NCBI GenBank assembly: GCA_026982415.1
Contig: JALSHE010000001.1
Location: forward strand, 1 to 64,000
DNA: 64,000 nt
Reading direction: 5' to 3'
Origin: Robiginitomaculum sp.
GTDB taxonomy: Bacteria; Pseudomonadota; Alphaproteobacteria; Caulobacterales; Maricaulaceae
The number at the start of each line of letters is the position of its first letter. Within the stretch, counting starts at the first letter, position 1. Below the pieces are notes generated by a model. That model saw only the letters and a list, made by a program, of their open reading frames with translations. It was not told where the DNA came from and searched no databases. The position numbers were made by a program, and so were the translations under genes. Shown piece by piece: positions 55,939-64,000 of the stretch.

Positions 55939-56325
55939 ATGATCGGCTATCAAATGGTGGGAACCAATAAATTCGACGAATCTGCTACGTTTTATGACGC
56001 ATTGCTCGGCGAAATGGGGGCAAAACGGATGATGGAAGACGAAGGCAGGTTTATTGCCTGGGCCGTGAAGCCTGGACAACCAGCATTCTCCATCTGCCGC
56101 CCTCATGACGGAAAAGATGCTACGGTCGGCAATGGCGGCATGACGGCATTTATAGTGGATACACCAGAAGCGGTTGATAAATTATATGCCAAAGCTATTG
56201 AGCTGGGCGCGACTTGCGAAGGTCCGGCTGGCGCGCGCGGCGACGGTAGTTTCTATGCCGGATATTTCCGCGATCCGGACGGTAATAAATGCAATTTCTT
56301 CTGGATGGGTGCGCCGTCTAGCTAA
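55939..56325 (+). CDS. VOC-family (glyoxalase/bleomycin-resistance-like) protein
   Basis: The 128-residue product starts MIGYQMVGTNKFDESATFYDALLGEMGAKRMMEDEGRFIAW and ends SFYAGYFRDPDGNKCNFFWMG. This is the double beta-alpha-beta pattern and the YFRDPDGN signature of vicinal-oxygen-chelate proteins. A GGAG site precedes the ATG. Substrate is unknown. Confidence 0.88.
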   Translation: MIGYQMVGTNKFDESATFYDALLGEMGAKRMMEDEGRFIAWAVKPGQPAFSICRPHDGKDATVGNGGMTAFIVDTPEAVDKLYAKAIELGATCEGPAGARGDGSFYAGYFRDPDGNKCNFFWMGAPSS

Positions 56326-56421
56326 GAATTGTGCACTGCAATTAATCTGTATTGTGGTTTTTACTTTTGTGTGGTTTGGTGTATGCTAAAAGCATCATAA
56401 ACCGCACAAAGGGCTGATCTC

Positions 56422-56952
56422 ATGAAAAAACTACTTTTATCTGTGGTGAGTGCCACGCTTTTTACTGCCAGTTTGTCGGGCTGCGCAACTGGCCCAACGG
56501 CATATGGCCCTGCTCAAGGTAGCGGTCTTGGTTTTGCTAGCCAGAAAATTGAAAGCGACCGTTTTCATGTTAACTTTACGGGGCGCAATGCTGACGAAGC
56601 CCGCAATTTGGCGCTTCTGCGCTCTGCCGAACTCACCAAAGGCGAGGGCTTTAGCCATTTTCGGGTTATAGGTAGCGGCACCAATTCCCAAGACCGGGGG
56701 CGTTCCGGCATTTCTTCGTCTATCGGTATTGGCATCGGTAGCGGCGGGGGGCGTTACGGGCGTTATGGGGGCAGTCGTACCAATGTTGGCATTGGCATCG
56801 GGGTTAATGATATTGTTCGTGCCATGCAAGGTAACCGGGTTTCTGCCAGTATGGAGATCATTCTCTTGAACGCCACAGACGGCCTCGGTGACAATGTCTA
56901 TGAAGCTGATAGCATTATCAAATCTATACAGCCCAAGGCTTTTACAAATTAA
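56422..56952 (+). CDS. CC0125/CC1285-like lipoprotein
   Basis: The 176-residue lipoprotein has a signal ending at lipobox SLSGC (Cys21). Then comes YGPAQGSGLGFASQKIESDRFHVNFTGRNADEARNLALLRSAELTKGEGFSHFRVIG, typical of a lipoprotein family common in Caulobacterales (CC0125/CC1285). A Gly/Arg/Ser-rich loop (GIGIGSGGGRYGRYGGSRTNVGIGIG) precedes the C-terminal strand region. Function is unknown. Confidence 0.75.
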   Translation: MKKLLLSVVSATLFTASLSGCATGPTAYGPAQGSGLGFASQKIESDRFHVNFTGRNADEARNLALLRSAELTKGEGFSHFRVIGSGTNSQDRGRSGISSSIGIGIGSGGGRYGRYGGSRTNVGIGIGVNDIVRAMQGNRVSASMEIILLNATDGLGDNVYEADSIIKSIQPKAFTN

Positions 56953-56968
56953 TGAGTCTACGCCCTAA

Positions 56969-57481
56969 TTAACTGCTCACAGCCTGACAAGGCATGGCCA
57001 CAACGGCAGATTTTGCTGCTGGATGATCTAGGGTTTGAACCGAGAAATTTGGTGTGAGGCTAGGGTCGTATTTTATATGCACCATGACGGCTTGGCCGAT
57101 GACTTCGCCCCGGTTGGCGGCGGTTCTGCGGGTTGCCGTGTAAAGAGCCGTTGGGGCGGCGGCAGCTGAGAGAACGCAGTCCTCGATTTGCCCTGGGTCT
57201 TGCGCATTACCGCCAAAAGCTTTGCCGTTGATGGTGCCGCTAACAGTTAACATAAGAGACATTTCGCCGACGGCACCTTCCGACAGTATTGTAAATGGTG
57301 CATTGGAGGCAACCATAATCCCGGTCAGGCCGGGGGCGATAGGAGTGACCGCATGAGCGGCGCGCGGGGCGGCGGTGAACATCACCCGGTCAACGATTTG
57401 CGCTGCGGCTGGCAGGCCAATAAGCAAAACGACGGCTTCGAGTGCTACCCATCCCAGAAAGATTTTCTTTTTAATACCCAT
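56969..57481 (-). CDS. Hypothetical periplasmic or membrane-anchored protein
   Basis: The 170-residue product begins with a basic tip and a hydrophobic helix ([24 protein letters not shown]). A small soluble domain (about 45-170) follows with [40 protein letters not shown]. Two cysteines (EDC near 103 and PCQ near the end) could form a disulfide in the periplasm. No family recognised. It is convergent with the preceding lipoprotein gene and divergent from queC. Confidence 0.6.
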   Translation of the reverse strand: MGIKKKIFLGWVALEAVVLLIGLPAAAQIVDRVMFTAAPRAAHAVTPIAPGLTGIMVASNAPFTILSEGAVGEMSLMLTVSGTINGKAFGGNAQDPGQIEDCVLSAAAAPTALYTATRRTAANRGEVIGQAVMVHIKYDPSLTPNFSVQTLDHPAAKSAVVAMPCQAVSS

Positions 57482-57620
57482 AATTGCCTCTGTTTCCTGC
57501 TTATCTGATTCGCTCTTGTGTGCGGAGCGTTATTCTTCTCACTCTTCTCTATTCAAGTTTGATGCCAAGAAGTGGGATAAGGCTCTGGTCAGGGGTGAAA
57601 AGACGCGATATAGGGCGGGC

Positions 57621-58319
57621 ATGAGCGGTGATAAGAAAGCGTTGATATTATTTTCAGGCGGACAAGATTCGGCTACTGTCCTCGCATGGGCGCTAGATAA
57701 GTTTGACCATGTAGAGACGCTGGGTTTTGATTACGAACAACGCCATATGGTCGAGATGCAGTGCCGGGGTGATGTGCTGGCGCAAATACGAGCCACTTTC
57801 CCGCACTGGGCGCACAAGCTTGGCAAAGACCGGGTTTTGGATTTGTCGGTACTCGGTGAAATAAGCAATACGTCTTTGACCCGTGATATTGAAATTACGG
57901 AAACAGGCGACGGGCCGCCCAATACTTTCGTACCAGGGCGCAATATTATTTTCCTAAATTTTGCAGCCGCGCTGGGATATAAACGCGGTGTGCAGAATTT
58001 GGTGGCGGGTATGTGCGAAGCGGATTTCTCTGGCTACCCCGATTGCCGTAAGGATACTTTGGATGCGACGATTAAGGCGCTTTCGCTGGGCATGGACACG
58101 GAGTTTAAATTACACACGCCGTTGATGTTCCTCTCCAAAGCCGACGCTTGGCAATTAGCCGAACGGTTGGGGGGGGGGGCTTTGGTCGCACTGATCAATC
58201 AATATTCCCACACATGTTATATGGGCGAGCGGGGCGAACGGCACGCTTGGGGCTATGGCTGCGGCGAATGCCCGGCTTGTGTTTTACGCGCAAATGGCTG
58301 GGCGGCATATAAATCGTGA
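57621..58319 (+). CDS. queC: 7-cyano-7-deazaguanine synthase QueC
   Basis: QueC makes preQ0, the precursor of queuosine. The 232-residue product has the PP-loop [51 protein letters not shown] and the zinc site [25 protein letters not shown] (four Cys). The track start is far upstream; ATG 57621 gives family length. An 11-G tract within the gene (58169-58179) encodes LGGGAL. Its stop overlaps the queE GTG start. Confidence 0.94.
   Translation: MSGDKKALILFSGGQDSATVLAWALDKFDHVETLGFDYEQRHMVEMQCRGDVLAQIRATFPHWAHKLGKDRVLDLSVLGEISNTSLTRDIEITETGDGPPNTFVPGRNIIFLNFAAALGYKRGVQNLVAGMCEADFSGYPDCRKDTLDATIKALSLGMDTEFKLHTPLMFLSKADAWQLAERLGGGALVALINQYSHTCYMGERGERHAWGYGCGECPACVLRANGWAAYKS
58169..58179 (+). 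repeat. Homopolymeric tract of 11 G inside queC
   Basis: The sequence GGTTGGGGGGGGGGGCTTTGG contains 11 consecutive G in the queC reading frame, coding for three Gly. Tracts this long slip easily during replication or sequencing. A one-base change would remove the zinc-binding C terminus of QueC. Confidence 0.9.
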
Positions 58320-58963
58320 CCTATTCCGTCAAAGAAATGTTTTTATCTATACAGGGCGAGGGTGCCCATACGGGTCGCCCAAGCGTATTTTTGCGCTTCT
58401 CCGGATGTAATCTTTGGTCAGGCCGCGAGCAAGACAGGGCGGCTGCCGTGTGCAAATTTTGCGATACGGAATTTGTTGGCTTTGACGGTCTTGGTGGTGG
58501 TCAGTTTAAAACTGCCCAAGCATTGGCCGAGGAAGTTTGGTCTTATTGGCCGAAACAAGAGGGGGAAGCGTGGGTTATCTGTACGGGCGGAGAACCTTTA
58601 TTGCAGTTGGACACCGCGTTGATCGCCGCCCTGCACAAAGTCGGGTTTAAAATTGGTGTGGAAACCAACGGCACGATAGCGGCTCCCGCAGGCATTGATT
58701 GGTTATGCGTTAGCCCAAAGGCGGATGCCAAGCTTGCCCAAATATCCGGCGACGAATTAAAACTGGTGTATCCGCAAGCGGAAAACAGACCGGAAGATTT
58801 TACAAACCTTAATTTTAATGTGTTCTCTTTACAGCCGATGGAAGATCAGTCGGGTAATATTGAAATAAGCGACGCAAACAAATACGCCGCTTTTGAATAT
58901 TGTATAGCACACCCAAAATGGCGGCTCAGCTTACAAACCCATAAATATTTGGGTGTGCGTTAA
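58316..58963 (+). CDS. queE: 7-carboxy-7-deazaguanine synthase QueE
   Basis: QueE is the radical-SAM enzyme that forms the 7-deazapurine ring. The 215-residue product begins [33 protein letters not shown]. Its cluster-binding cysteines are spaced C-X14-C-X2-C ([19 protein letters not shown]), a variant known for some QueE enzymes rather than the usual CX3CX2[13 protein letters not shown] and GVETNGT follow. It starts at GTG 58316, overlapping the queC stop. Confidence 0.93.
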   Translation: MTYSVKEMFLSIQGEGAHTGRPSVFLRFSGCNLWSGREQDRAAAVCKFCDTEFVGFDGLGGGQFKTAQALAEEVWSYWPKQEGEAWVICTGGEPLLQLDTALIAALHKVGFKIGVETNGTIAAPAGIDWLCVSPKADAKLAQISGDELKLVYPQAENRPEDFTNLNFNVFSLQPMEDQSGNIEISDANKYAAFEYCIAHPKWRLSLQTHKYLGVR

Positions 58964-58965
58964 TT

Positions 58966-59580
58966 CTACCGCAATGATTTTGCGGTTTTGCGGGCAAAAC
59001 GGTCTATGGCGCGGTGGGCGTCTGACCAAGTGCCACCGAATTGTGCATCACGAATGTCGGTTTCGTACCAGCCATAACTAACCTCTCCTTGCTCGCCGGA
59101 CGGGCTGACAAGTGTGCCTTCAAATTTAGCTCCGCCGACGCCAAAACTGCGCATGGATAGCGATGCGCTTCTCGACATTTGGTTAAAGGTCGGGCGGTTA
59201 GGCCTTGCGTCGGTAATGACCAAATTTAGAACAGTGGCGGCATCGTCGCTCACGGTAATGCCGCCTTTTGCGAGCCGGGTTTCCATACGGGATTTAAGGC
59301 GCTTGGTCAATTTGTCTAAATCTTTTTGCCCAAAATAGCCATTATTGGCGAAACCGTTATTTAGGGAACGGCTGTTATGACGGTCACGGATTTTGGTTGA
59401 GAGATTGTCGGCACGAAACGCCAAATCTTCTCCGAGGGTAACATTAATACGCACTGATGTTGCTGGCATTTGCAAGGTAGATTCGAATTGATTACTCCGC
59501 GCCATTGCCGGGCTTGTTATGGCCAAAGTGCCCGTGGTGACGGCCAAGGCGAGTAGGGTGGATGTTGCAAGTTTTTTCAT
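58966..59580 (-). CDS. Hypothetical secreted protein
   Basis: The 204-residue product has a clear signal peptide (MKKLATSTLLALAVTTGTLAITSPAMA). The mature domain includes RINVTLGEDLAFRADNLSTKIRDR, LDKLTKRLKSRMETRLAKGGITVSDDAATVLNLVITDARPNRPT and a Trp/Asp C-terminal part ending DRFARKTAKSL. The pattern of a helical pair followed by beta strands recalls small periplasmic proteins of the DUF3313/DUF4410 type, but I cannot name it. A GGAGAA site precedes the ATG. Convergent with queE (2 bp apart). Confidence 0.65.
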   Translation of the reverse strand: MKKLATSTLLALAVTTGTLAITSPAMARSNQFESTLQMPATSVRINVTLGEDLAFRADNLSTKIRDRHNSRSLNNGFANNGYFGQKDLDKLTKRLKSRMETRLAKGGITVSDDAATVLNLVITDARPNRPTFNQMSRSASLSMRSFGVGGAKFEGTLVSPSGEQGEVSYGWYETDIRDAQFGGTWSDAHRAIDRFARKTAKSLR

Positions 59581-59688
59581 TTTTTTCTCCGAAAAAGATG
59601 CCCTCTTCGCGACAGTGTAACATAATTATACACTGGGCGCAATCCCAAGCAGGTTAGCGCTCGGTTACAAATTGGTCAGAAACGATAG

Positions 59689-60144
59689 CTAACCTCTGAA
59701 CACATCTACCATTATGCCAACAACATTAGCAGCACCTTTGGCCCGGTTAATATAGCCGTCGACTTCGGAGCGTTGCAGGGTGCGGCTGACCGACACGACT
59801 TTACCTGATAGATCAACCACCTGCGTTGTGACGGTCAGGACTTTAGCCGTGGTATCTAAAGCCGCATTGGTGACTTTGATCGGAACCTTGGCAACATTAT
59901 AGGCACCTTTACCCGTATAATAGACACCTTTACCTGCAAACATACCTGTATGGTAAACCACTGTGCCAGCACCCTTACCTGTATAATAAACCCCCTTAGC
60001 GGCCAATTCTCCGGTCTTATAGACGGCTTTGAAGGGGAGTGCGGCCACTTTACCCGTGGTTTTGGCAACGACACAGCCGCCAAGGCTAATGGACAACAAG
60101 CTGGCGGCACAGACAGCAGAGATAATAGAATTTCGCATAGGCAT
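59689..60144 (-). CDS. Lipoprotein with G-x-YYTGKG repeats
   Basis: The 151-residue product has a lipoprotein signal with lipobox SLGGC (Cys24). The mature part contains four irregular repeats of a Gly/Tyr/Lys motif (KAVYKTGELAAKG, VYYTGKGAGTV, VYHTGMFAGKG, VYYTGKGAYNVAK), then an amphipathic region ending SRTLQRSEVDGYINRAKGAANVVGIMVD. ATG 60144 has AAGGGA at good spacing. The family is unknown; the repeats suggest a short beta or amyloid-like surface segment, which is inference. Confidence 0.65.
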   Translation of the reverse strand: MPMRNSIISAVCAASLLSISLGGCVVAKTTGKVAALPFKAVYKTGELAAKGVYYTGKGAGTVVYHTGMFAGKGVYYTGKGAYNVAKVPIKVTNAALDTTAKVLTVTTQVVDLSGKVVSVSRTLQRSEVDGYINRAKGAANVVGIMVDVFRG

Positions 60145-60676
60145 ATGGCTTCCCTTAAACAATGGGGGGATTGATAAAACAGACAGACTTATAAACCTTT
60201 AACCACGGGCAAATAGCAAGTGGTTTTTGCAGTTTTTGGTTAATCAAGGCGGTTTAACCTCGGTCGGTGGGGTTGATGGCCGGGTGTTTTCCGTCGCCTT
60301 TTGCTGGTTTTTGGACGGCGGATATTGTGTTATCTTCCTTATATTTCCTGCTTGTTCAGATGGTTTTTCTTCGTCTTCAGGCATGCCCGTTCTTGCACGC
60401 GGAGAGGGAAGCAATTATCGGCACAATAATTCCCTGAGATAATCATCCGGACAACTTATCAAACTGTTACACCTCACATCCGGCATTTGCGGAAACTTGC
60501 TTCCCTCTCCGCGTGCAAGAACGGGCACCTCCCCCACAAGTGGGGTGAGGATGAAGATGCAATAGCCTTGAATGTCCACAGACCCTAGGGAGGGGCAAGT
60601 CTTAAAATCCTAAACCCTCGCCATGCGTTAAGAAGAAAATTATTGTCGGTGTGGTTATTCCGGTTACAGTGGGCAA
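60145..60676. other. Intergenic region with large inverted repeat
   Basis: This 532-bp gap separates the lipoprotein from the oxidoreductase gene. It contains the 30-bp perfect inverted repeat listed below and a short hairpin CCCCAC/GTGGGG at about 60532-60543. A 71-codon plus-strand ORF (60227-60442) runs through one repeat arm and has no convincing ribosome site or protein-like composition, so I do not call it a gene. Confidence 0.6.
60385..60526. repeat. MITE-like element with 30-bp perfect inverted ends
   Basis: GCCCGTTCTTGCACGCGGAG... (60385-60414) is exactly complementary to 60497-60526. The 82-bp centre is AT-richer and has no ORF. A total length of 142 bp with perfect ends suggests a small non-autonomous mobile unit or an invertible or stem-forming element. 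Confidence 0.7.
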
Positions 60677-62290
60677 ATGACCACAAAAACTTATGACGCA
60701 ATTATTATCGGGGCAGGGCATAACGGGCTTGTGTGTGCTTATTATTTGGCGCGAAAGGGGCTGTCGGTATGTGTGCTAGAACGGTCGGATGCTGTGGGCG
60801 GGGCGGCGATAACCGAGAAGTTTTACCAAGATGCGTCCGGGGGGTTTCGTAATTCTGTGGCTAGTTATACAGTGTCTTTGCTCCAACCCAAAGTCATTCG
60901 CGATATGCAGCTTGAGAAACACGGGCTAAAAGTCGTGCTGCGCAAGGTGGATAATTATTTACCGCTAGATAATGACTATTTAGTGGCGGGTAGGGACGGG
61001 CTGACCCTGCGCGAAATCGCCCGCCATAGCGAGAAAGACGCGGTAGCTTATCCGCGCTACCAAGCTACTTTGGACGGTATTGTTAGTTTGCTCAAGCAAT
61101 TTTTGTTGGTCTCGCCGCCCAATATGGGCGGGGGGCTTGCTGATGTTCTGGCTTTGCTGAAAGCGGGCAATAAAATGCGTAAATTGTCCACAGAGACCCA
61201 GCGCGATTTGCTGAACTTTTTCACCAAGTCGGCCACAGAGATTCTGGATCAGTATTTCGAGTGCGACGCGGTGAAAGCTTTGTTTGGTTTTGATGCTATT
61301 GTCGGTCATTTTGCCAGCCCCAACGAACCCGGCTCGGCCTATGTATTGTTGCACCATGTGTTCGGCGAAGCTGCGGGCGTGCCGGGCGCCTGGGGGCATG
61401 CCATAGGCGGCATGGGCGCAATAACGCAGGCGATGCAAAGAGCATGCGAAGCGCAGGGTGTAGAGATTATCACGGACTGCCCGGTTGAGGCAATAATATG
61501 CGCCAAAGGCAAAGTAAGCGAAGTGCGAACTAAACAACTCCGTTACAAAACTAATTTAGTCATTTCATCAGTCCACCCGAAAATTCTGTTTGAACATTTG
61601 GTCGACGCGGATGATTTACCCGCAGATTTTCGCACCCGCATCAAAAACTACAAATCCCATTCCGGTACGTTTCGGATGAACGTAGCGCTCAGTGAATTGC
61701 CTAAATTCACCAATGCGCCAACCAAAAAACCAGAGAGCGCAGACTATCTAACTTCCGGTATCATCATCGCGCCGAGCCTTGAATATATGGACGAAGCCTG
61801 GCTCACTGCCAAAGCCAAAGGCTGGTCGGACGAACCGATCATTGAAATGCTAATCCCGTCGACGCTCGACGATACGCTCGCCCCGAAAGGCAAGCATGTA
61901 GCGAGCTTGTTTTGTCAGCAATTTTCCTATGACCTGCCAGATAATTTGAGCTGGGATGATGTGAGCGGGCAAGTCGCCGACCACATTATCAACACAGTCG
62001 ATAAATACGCCCCCGGCTTCGCGGGGTCCGTACTCGGTCGGCAAGTCCTGTCCCCCCTCGACCTAGAGCGCAAATTCGCTCTGATCGGCGGCGATATATT
62101 CCATGGCCGTATGAGCCTTGACCAGTTATTCTCCGCCCGCCCTGTCCTAGGCCACGGCGCATACCGCTCCCCCATAAAAGGCCTCTATATGTGCGGCTCC
62201 GGCACCCATCCCGGCGGCGGCGTAACAGGCGCCCCCGGCCACAATGCAGCACAGGTGATTTTGAAGGATAGGCGATTCTTACGCTTGTGA
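60677..62290 (+). CDS. FAD-dependent oxidoreductase (PYROXD2 / phytoene-desaturase-like)
   Basis: The 537-residue protein opens with the Rossmann motif DAIIIGAGHNGLVCAYYLARKGLSVCVLERSDAVGGAA. It ends with the second FAD-binding region GLYMCGSGTHPGGGVTGAPGHNAAQVIL, as in the NAD(P)/FAD oxidoreductase group of phytoene desaturases and PYROXD2. FRMNVALSELPKFT and GAYRSPIKGLYMCGSG are typical of the PYROXD2 branch. No carotenoid genes are nearby, so a carotenoid role is not supported. Confidence 0.85.
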   Translation: MTTKTYDAIIIGAGHNGLVCAYYLARKGLSVCVLERSDAVGGAAITEKFYQDASGGFRNSVASYTVSLLQPKVIRDMQLEKHGLKVVLRKVDNYLPLDNDYLVAGRDGLTLREIARHSEKDAVAYPRYQATLDGIVSLLKQFLLVSPPNMGGGLADVLALLKAGNKMRKLSTETQRDLLNFFTKSATEILDQYFECDAVKALFGFDAIVGHFASPNEPGSAYVLLHHVFGEAAGVPGAWGHAIGGMGAITQAMQRACEAQGVEIITDCPVEAIICAKGKVSEVRTKQLRYKTNLVISSVHPKILFEHLVDADDLPADFRTRIKNYKSHSGTFRMNVALSELPKFTNAPTKKPESADYLTSGIIIAPSLEYMDEAWLTAKAKGWSDEPIIEMLIPSTLDDTLAPKGKHVASLFCQQFSYDLPDNLSWDDVSGQVADHIINTVDKYAPGFAGSVLGRQVLSPLDLERKFALIGGDIFHGRMSLDQLFSARPVLGHGAYRSPIKGLYMCGSGTHPGGGVTGAPGHNAAQVILKDRRFLRL

Positions 62291-62416
62291 GTTACGTTTA
62301 ACCGTGCCATAATCGCCATTCCGAGGGGTGCTGGCATTGCTGGCTGAGACTTACCCTTAAGATTCCGAAGCGGAGTCTGGCAACTTGATCTGGCTAATAC
62401 CAGCGGAAGGACGGGA

Positions 62417-63178
62417 ATGTTTGTAGGACGCCTCATAGCGTTATTGGGTTTACTGTGCGTAGTTTTAGCTGCTCCAGCATGCGCGCGCGAAACGGCGCCT
62501 GCTTGTCAGGACATCCGCTATATAAAAACCAGTTTCACAGTCTGTAAATTCTCCGCAAAGTCATCAGAAATCCGTACCTTTTTAAATGCTGATAACGGCA
62601 AGCCATATGCCAATTTCTCGGCACTGAAAACGAGGTTGGCGGCCAAAAACCAAACACTGGTTTTTGCCATGAACGGCGGCATGTACAAAGAAGACCGCAG
62701 TGCCGCAGGGCTATATATAGAAAACGGTGTAGAGATAAAATCGCTCAATACCAATAAAGGCCCCGGTAATTTTCACATGATGCCCAATGGTGTGTTTTAT
62801 GTTGGCAAGGGGGGGGCAGGTGTGCTCAGAAGCGATGTCTATGCACATATGAAACTTGGTGTCAAAGTCCATTCGGCCACTCAATCCGGGCCAATGCTGG
62901 TGATAGACGGTAAACTACACCCCAAGTTCAATATTGGGAGCACATCAATACATATCCGCAACGGGGTCGGGGTGGACGGTGACACTGTCTATTTCGCCGT
63001 AAGCAATGAGCGGGTAAATTTCCACACATTCGCTAGATTATTCAAAGACTATTTAAAAACCCCAAATGCCCTCTACCTAGACGGCGCGGTCAGCAAGCTC
63101 TACGCACCAGACCTAAACCGCAATGACATGGGCAGAGCTATGGGGCCGATAATAGCAGTAGTGGAGGAGGCGGAATGA
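62417..63178 (+). CDS. Phosphodiester-glycosidase-family secreted protein
   Basis: The 253-residue product has a signal peptide (MFVGRLIALLGLLCVVLAAPACA). The conserved motifs of the phosphodiester glycosidase (NAGPA-type) domain follow: LVFAMNGGMYKEDRSAAGLYIENG, NFHMMPNGVFYVG, QSGPMLVIDGKLHP, IRNGVGV and LYLDGAVSKLY. The known eukaryotic homologue uncovers mannose-6-phosphate; bacterial members may act on wall-teichoic or exopolysaccharide phosphodiesters. It overlaps the YjbR gene by 4 bp. A run of 8 G lies near 62809. Confidence 0.85.
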   Translation: MFVGRLIALLGLLCVVLAAPACARETAPACQDIRYIKTSFTVCKFSAKSSEIRTFLNADNGKPYANFSALKTRLAAKNQTLVFAMNGGMYKEDRSAAGLYIENGVEIKSLNTNKGPGNFHMMPNGVFYVGKGGAGVLRSDVYAHMKLGVKVHSATQSGPMLVIDGKLHPKFNIGSTSIHIRNGVGVDGDTVYFAVSNERVNFHTFARLFKDYLKTPNALYLDGAVSKLYAPDLNRNDMGRAMGPIIAVVEEAE

Positions 63179-63615
63179 CCCAAGATGAATTCAACGAATT
63201 TTGCGCATCGCTTCCCCATACGCTGTATGTCTGCCAATGGGGCGGGGCGGATGTCTGGAAGGTCGGTACGCCTGAGAAGAACAAGCTGTTTGTTGTTGGT
63301 GGTTGGAATAAACAAGAGGCGAAGAGGGAGCGTAGCGACCGACCGGGAAAAAACAATGACGACGGGAGCCAGTTCTGCACATCATTTAAATGCGGGGAAA
63401 TCGCCTATGATTTCCTGCGCGATACCCCCGGTTGTCGCCCTGCGCCCTATCTGGCATCACGCGGTATGAAGTGGATACAAAGGATGACAAACGAGGGGGT
63501 GAGCGACGAAGAGTTGAAAAACTACCTGCGCGAAAGTTATAGGTTGGCGTCTCTGAACTTGACCAAGAAATTGCAGAAGGAATTGGGACTTAATCAGGGG
63601 GGTGGCGATGTTTAA
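63175..63615 (+). CDS. MmcQ/YjbR-family protein
   Basis: The 146-residue product has the YjbR/CyaY-like fold pattern: TQDEFNEFCASLPHTLYVCQWGGADVWKVG, then TSFKCGEIAYDFLRDTPGCRPAPYLASRGMKWIQRM and DEELKNYLRESYRLASLNLTKKLQKELG. A charged segment KQEAKRERSDRPGKNNDDG (about residues 43-62) interrupts the usual strand between KLFVVGGW and the SFKC motif and looks like inserted sequence. It is coupled (ATGA) to the upstream glycosidase-like gene. Confidence 0.82.
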   Translation: MTQDEFNEFCASLPHTLYVCQWGGADVWKVGTPEKNKLFVVGGWNKQEAKRERSDRPGKNNDDGSQFCTSFKCGEIAYDFLRDTPGCRPAPYLASRGMKWIQRMTNEGVSDEELKNYLRESYRLASLNLTKKLQKELGLNQGGGDV

Positions 63616-63638
63616 CGCGCGAATATACCTCCACCACC

Positions 63639-63767
63639 AAACTCATTCCCTGCGACCGCAGGAAGTCCCTCTTGGGGAAAGCGGAAATCCAGTTCAAATT
63701 ATATGTGCGAGCATTGCTCGCTCTTTATTCGCTGGATACCCAGTCGTAGCTGGGTATGAGCGGAGTT
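63639..63767. repeat. Dispersed repeat, copy E (as at 15390-15496)
   Basis: It begins ACTCATTCCCTGCGACCGC, contains ATCCAGTTCAAATTATATGTGCGAGCATTGCTCGCTC and ends GCTGGATACCCAGTCGTAGC TGGGTATGAGCGG (split here only for length). It matches copy D over most of its length but carries about 20 extra bases near the left end. The 60-codon ORF at 63602-63784 is just a reading of this repeat. Confidence 0.78.
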
Positions 63768-63780
63768 TGGGGAGAGTATT

Positions 63781-64000
63781 ATGATTGACCCTGACATTCG
63801 TAATATTCTGCGATCACAATTGCACCATGGGGAGAAAATTATTTGGGCAGGACGCCCACAGAAGCACCCCGTGCTGGTTTACCTTTTCGTAATACCGTTT
63901 CTTCTTATTTTTGTTTGGGCATTCCCTATTCAGCTTGGCTTGGCGATTTTGCAAAATGATCCTTCCAGTGTTCATATGACTATCAATGATGTTCCAGTTG
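63781..64000 (+). CDS. N-terminal part of a membrane protein (window-edge partial)
   Basis: ATG 63781 has GGAGAG upstream. The 73 visible codons read MIDPDIRNILRSQLHHGEKIIWAGRPQKHPVLVYLFVIPFLLIFVWAFPIQLG and continue past the window. A polar GEKIIWAGRP segment followed by a hydrophobic hairpin resembles bacterial PH-domain membrane proteins (GE-ILW-GRP), but the diagnostic part is missing. Confidence 0.65.
   Translation, partial: MIDPDIRNILRSQLHHGEKIIWAGRPQKHPVLVYLFVIPFLLIFVWAFPIQLGLAILQNDPSSVHMTINDVPV

Noticed and set aside
60227-60442. Plus-strand ORF of 71 codons
   Set aside because: It crosses an arm of the 30-bp inverted repeat, lacks a clear ribosome site and has no protein-like features.
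60677-62290. Carotenoid biosynthesis locus
   Set aside because: The oxidoreductase resembles phytoene desaturase only at family level and no crtB, crtE, crtY or other carotenoid genes are adjacent; PYROXD2-like motifs fit better.
63602-63784. Plus-strand ORF of 60 codons after the YjbR gene
   Set aside because: It is a translation of dispersed repeat copy E and overlaps the end of the YjbR gene.

Overview
The window looks like chromosome of a stalked or budding alphaproteobacterium, probably Caulobacterales/Maricaulales (Hyphomonadaceae-like), of middling GC. The main evidence is a holdfast-type polysaccharide locus in the order known from Caulobacter (hfsE-F-G-H plus hfsD and hfsA-B-C), a lipoprotein resembling the CC0125/CC1285 family, and the classic order ruvCAB-ybgC-tolQRAB-pal-cpoB-tilS-ftsH-folP. 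All taxonomic and functional names come from reading the translated sequence; no search was run.

Region 1 (1-13.9 kb) is the surface-polysaccharide region. It starts with the 5' end of an IS3-like transposase. An outer-membrane export lipoprotein (hfsD-like) is divergent from hfsA-hfsB-hfsC-like genes (chain-length copolymerase, a kinase-like ATPase without its Walker A lysine, polymerase/ligase). A second, minus-strand operon (hfsE-hfsF-hfsG-hfsH plus an hfsL-like glycosyltransferase) encodes the initiating phosphoglycosyltransferase, flippase, two glycosyltransferases and a deacetylase. Between the two blocks lie a DUF4198-like gene, rmuC and a decayed IS110-like remnant. A tRNA-Ser(GCU) and a solo copy of the IS terminus found at the left edge close the region.

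Region 2 (14-28.3 kb) is housekeeping: Holliday-junction processing (ruvCAB), the Tol-Pal envelope constriction system, tilS, ftsH, folP, a TM2-domain protein and thiD. Several intergenic gaps carry short palindromic dispersed repeats, including both gaps of ruvCAB.

Region 3 (28.3-36.6 kb, all minus strand) holds three tandem EamA-family exporters, then an operon GNAT-obgE-proB-proA-nadD, and upstream of it rplU-rpmA ended by a clear terminator.

Region 4 (36.7-45.3 kb) is one 8.5-kb gene encoding a secreted protein of about 2,840 residues. It is built from roughly a hundred 23-residue repeats in two blocks: an acidic Thr/Val/Glu block, then a strongly basic Arg/Lys block. A short calcium-loop-like insert lies near the junction and a peptidoglycan-binding domain near the C terminus. 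This is the most unusual object in the window.

Region 5 (45.4-64 kb) is metabolic and miscellaneous: a HAD phosphatase, bifunctional putA, a TPP-enzyme plus FMN 2-hydroxyacid dehydrogenase pair, ettA, a LysE exporter, small lipoproteins and periplasmic proteins, queC-queE (queC contains an 11-G tract), a PYROXD2/phytoene-desaturase-like oxidoreductase, a phosphodiester-glycosidase-like protein, a YjbR/MmcQ protein and the start of a membrane protein cut by the window end.
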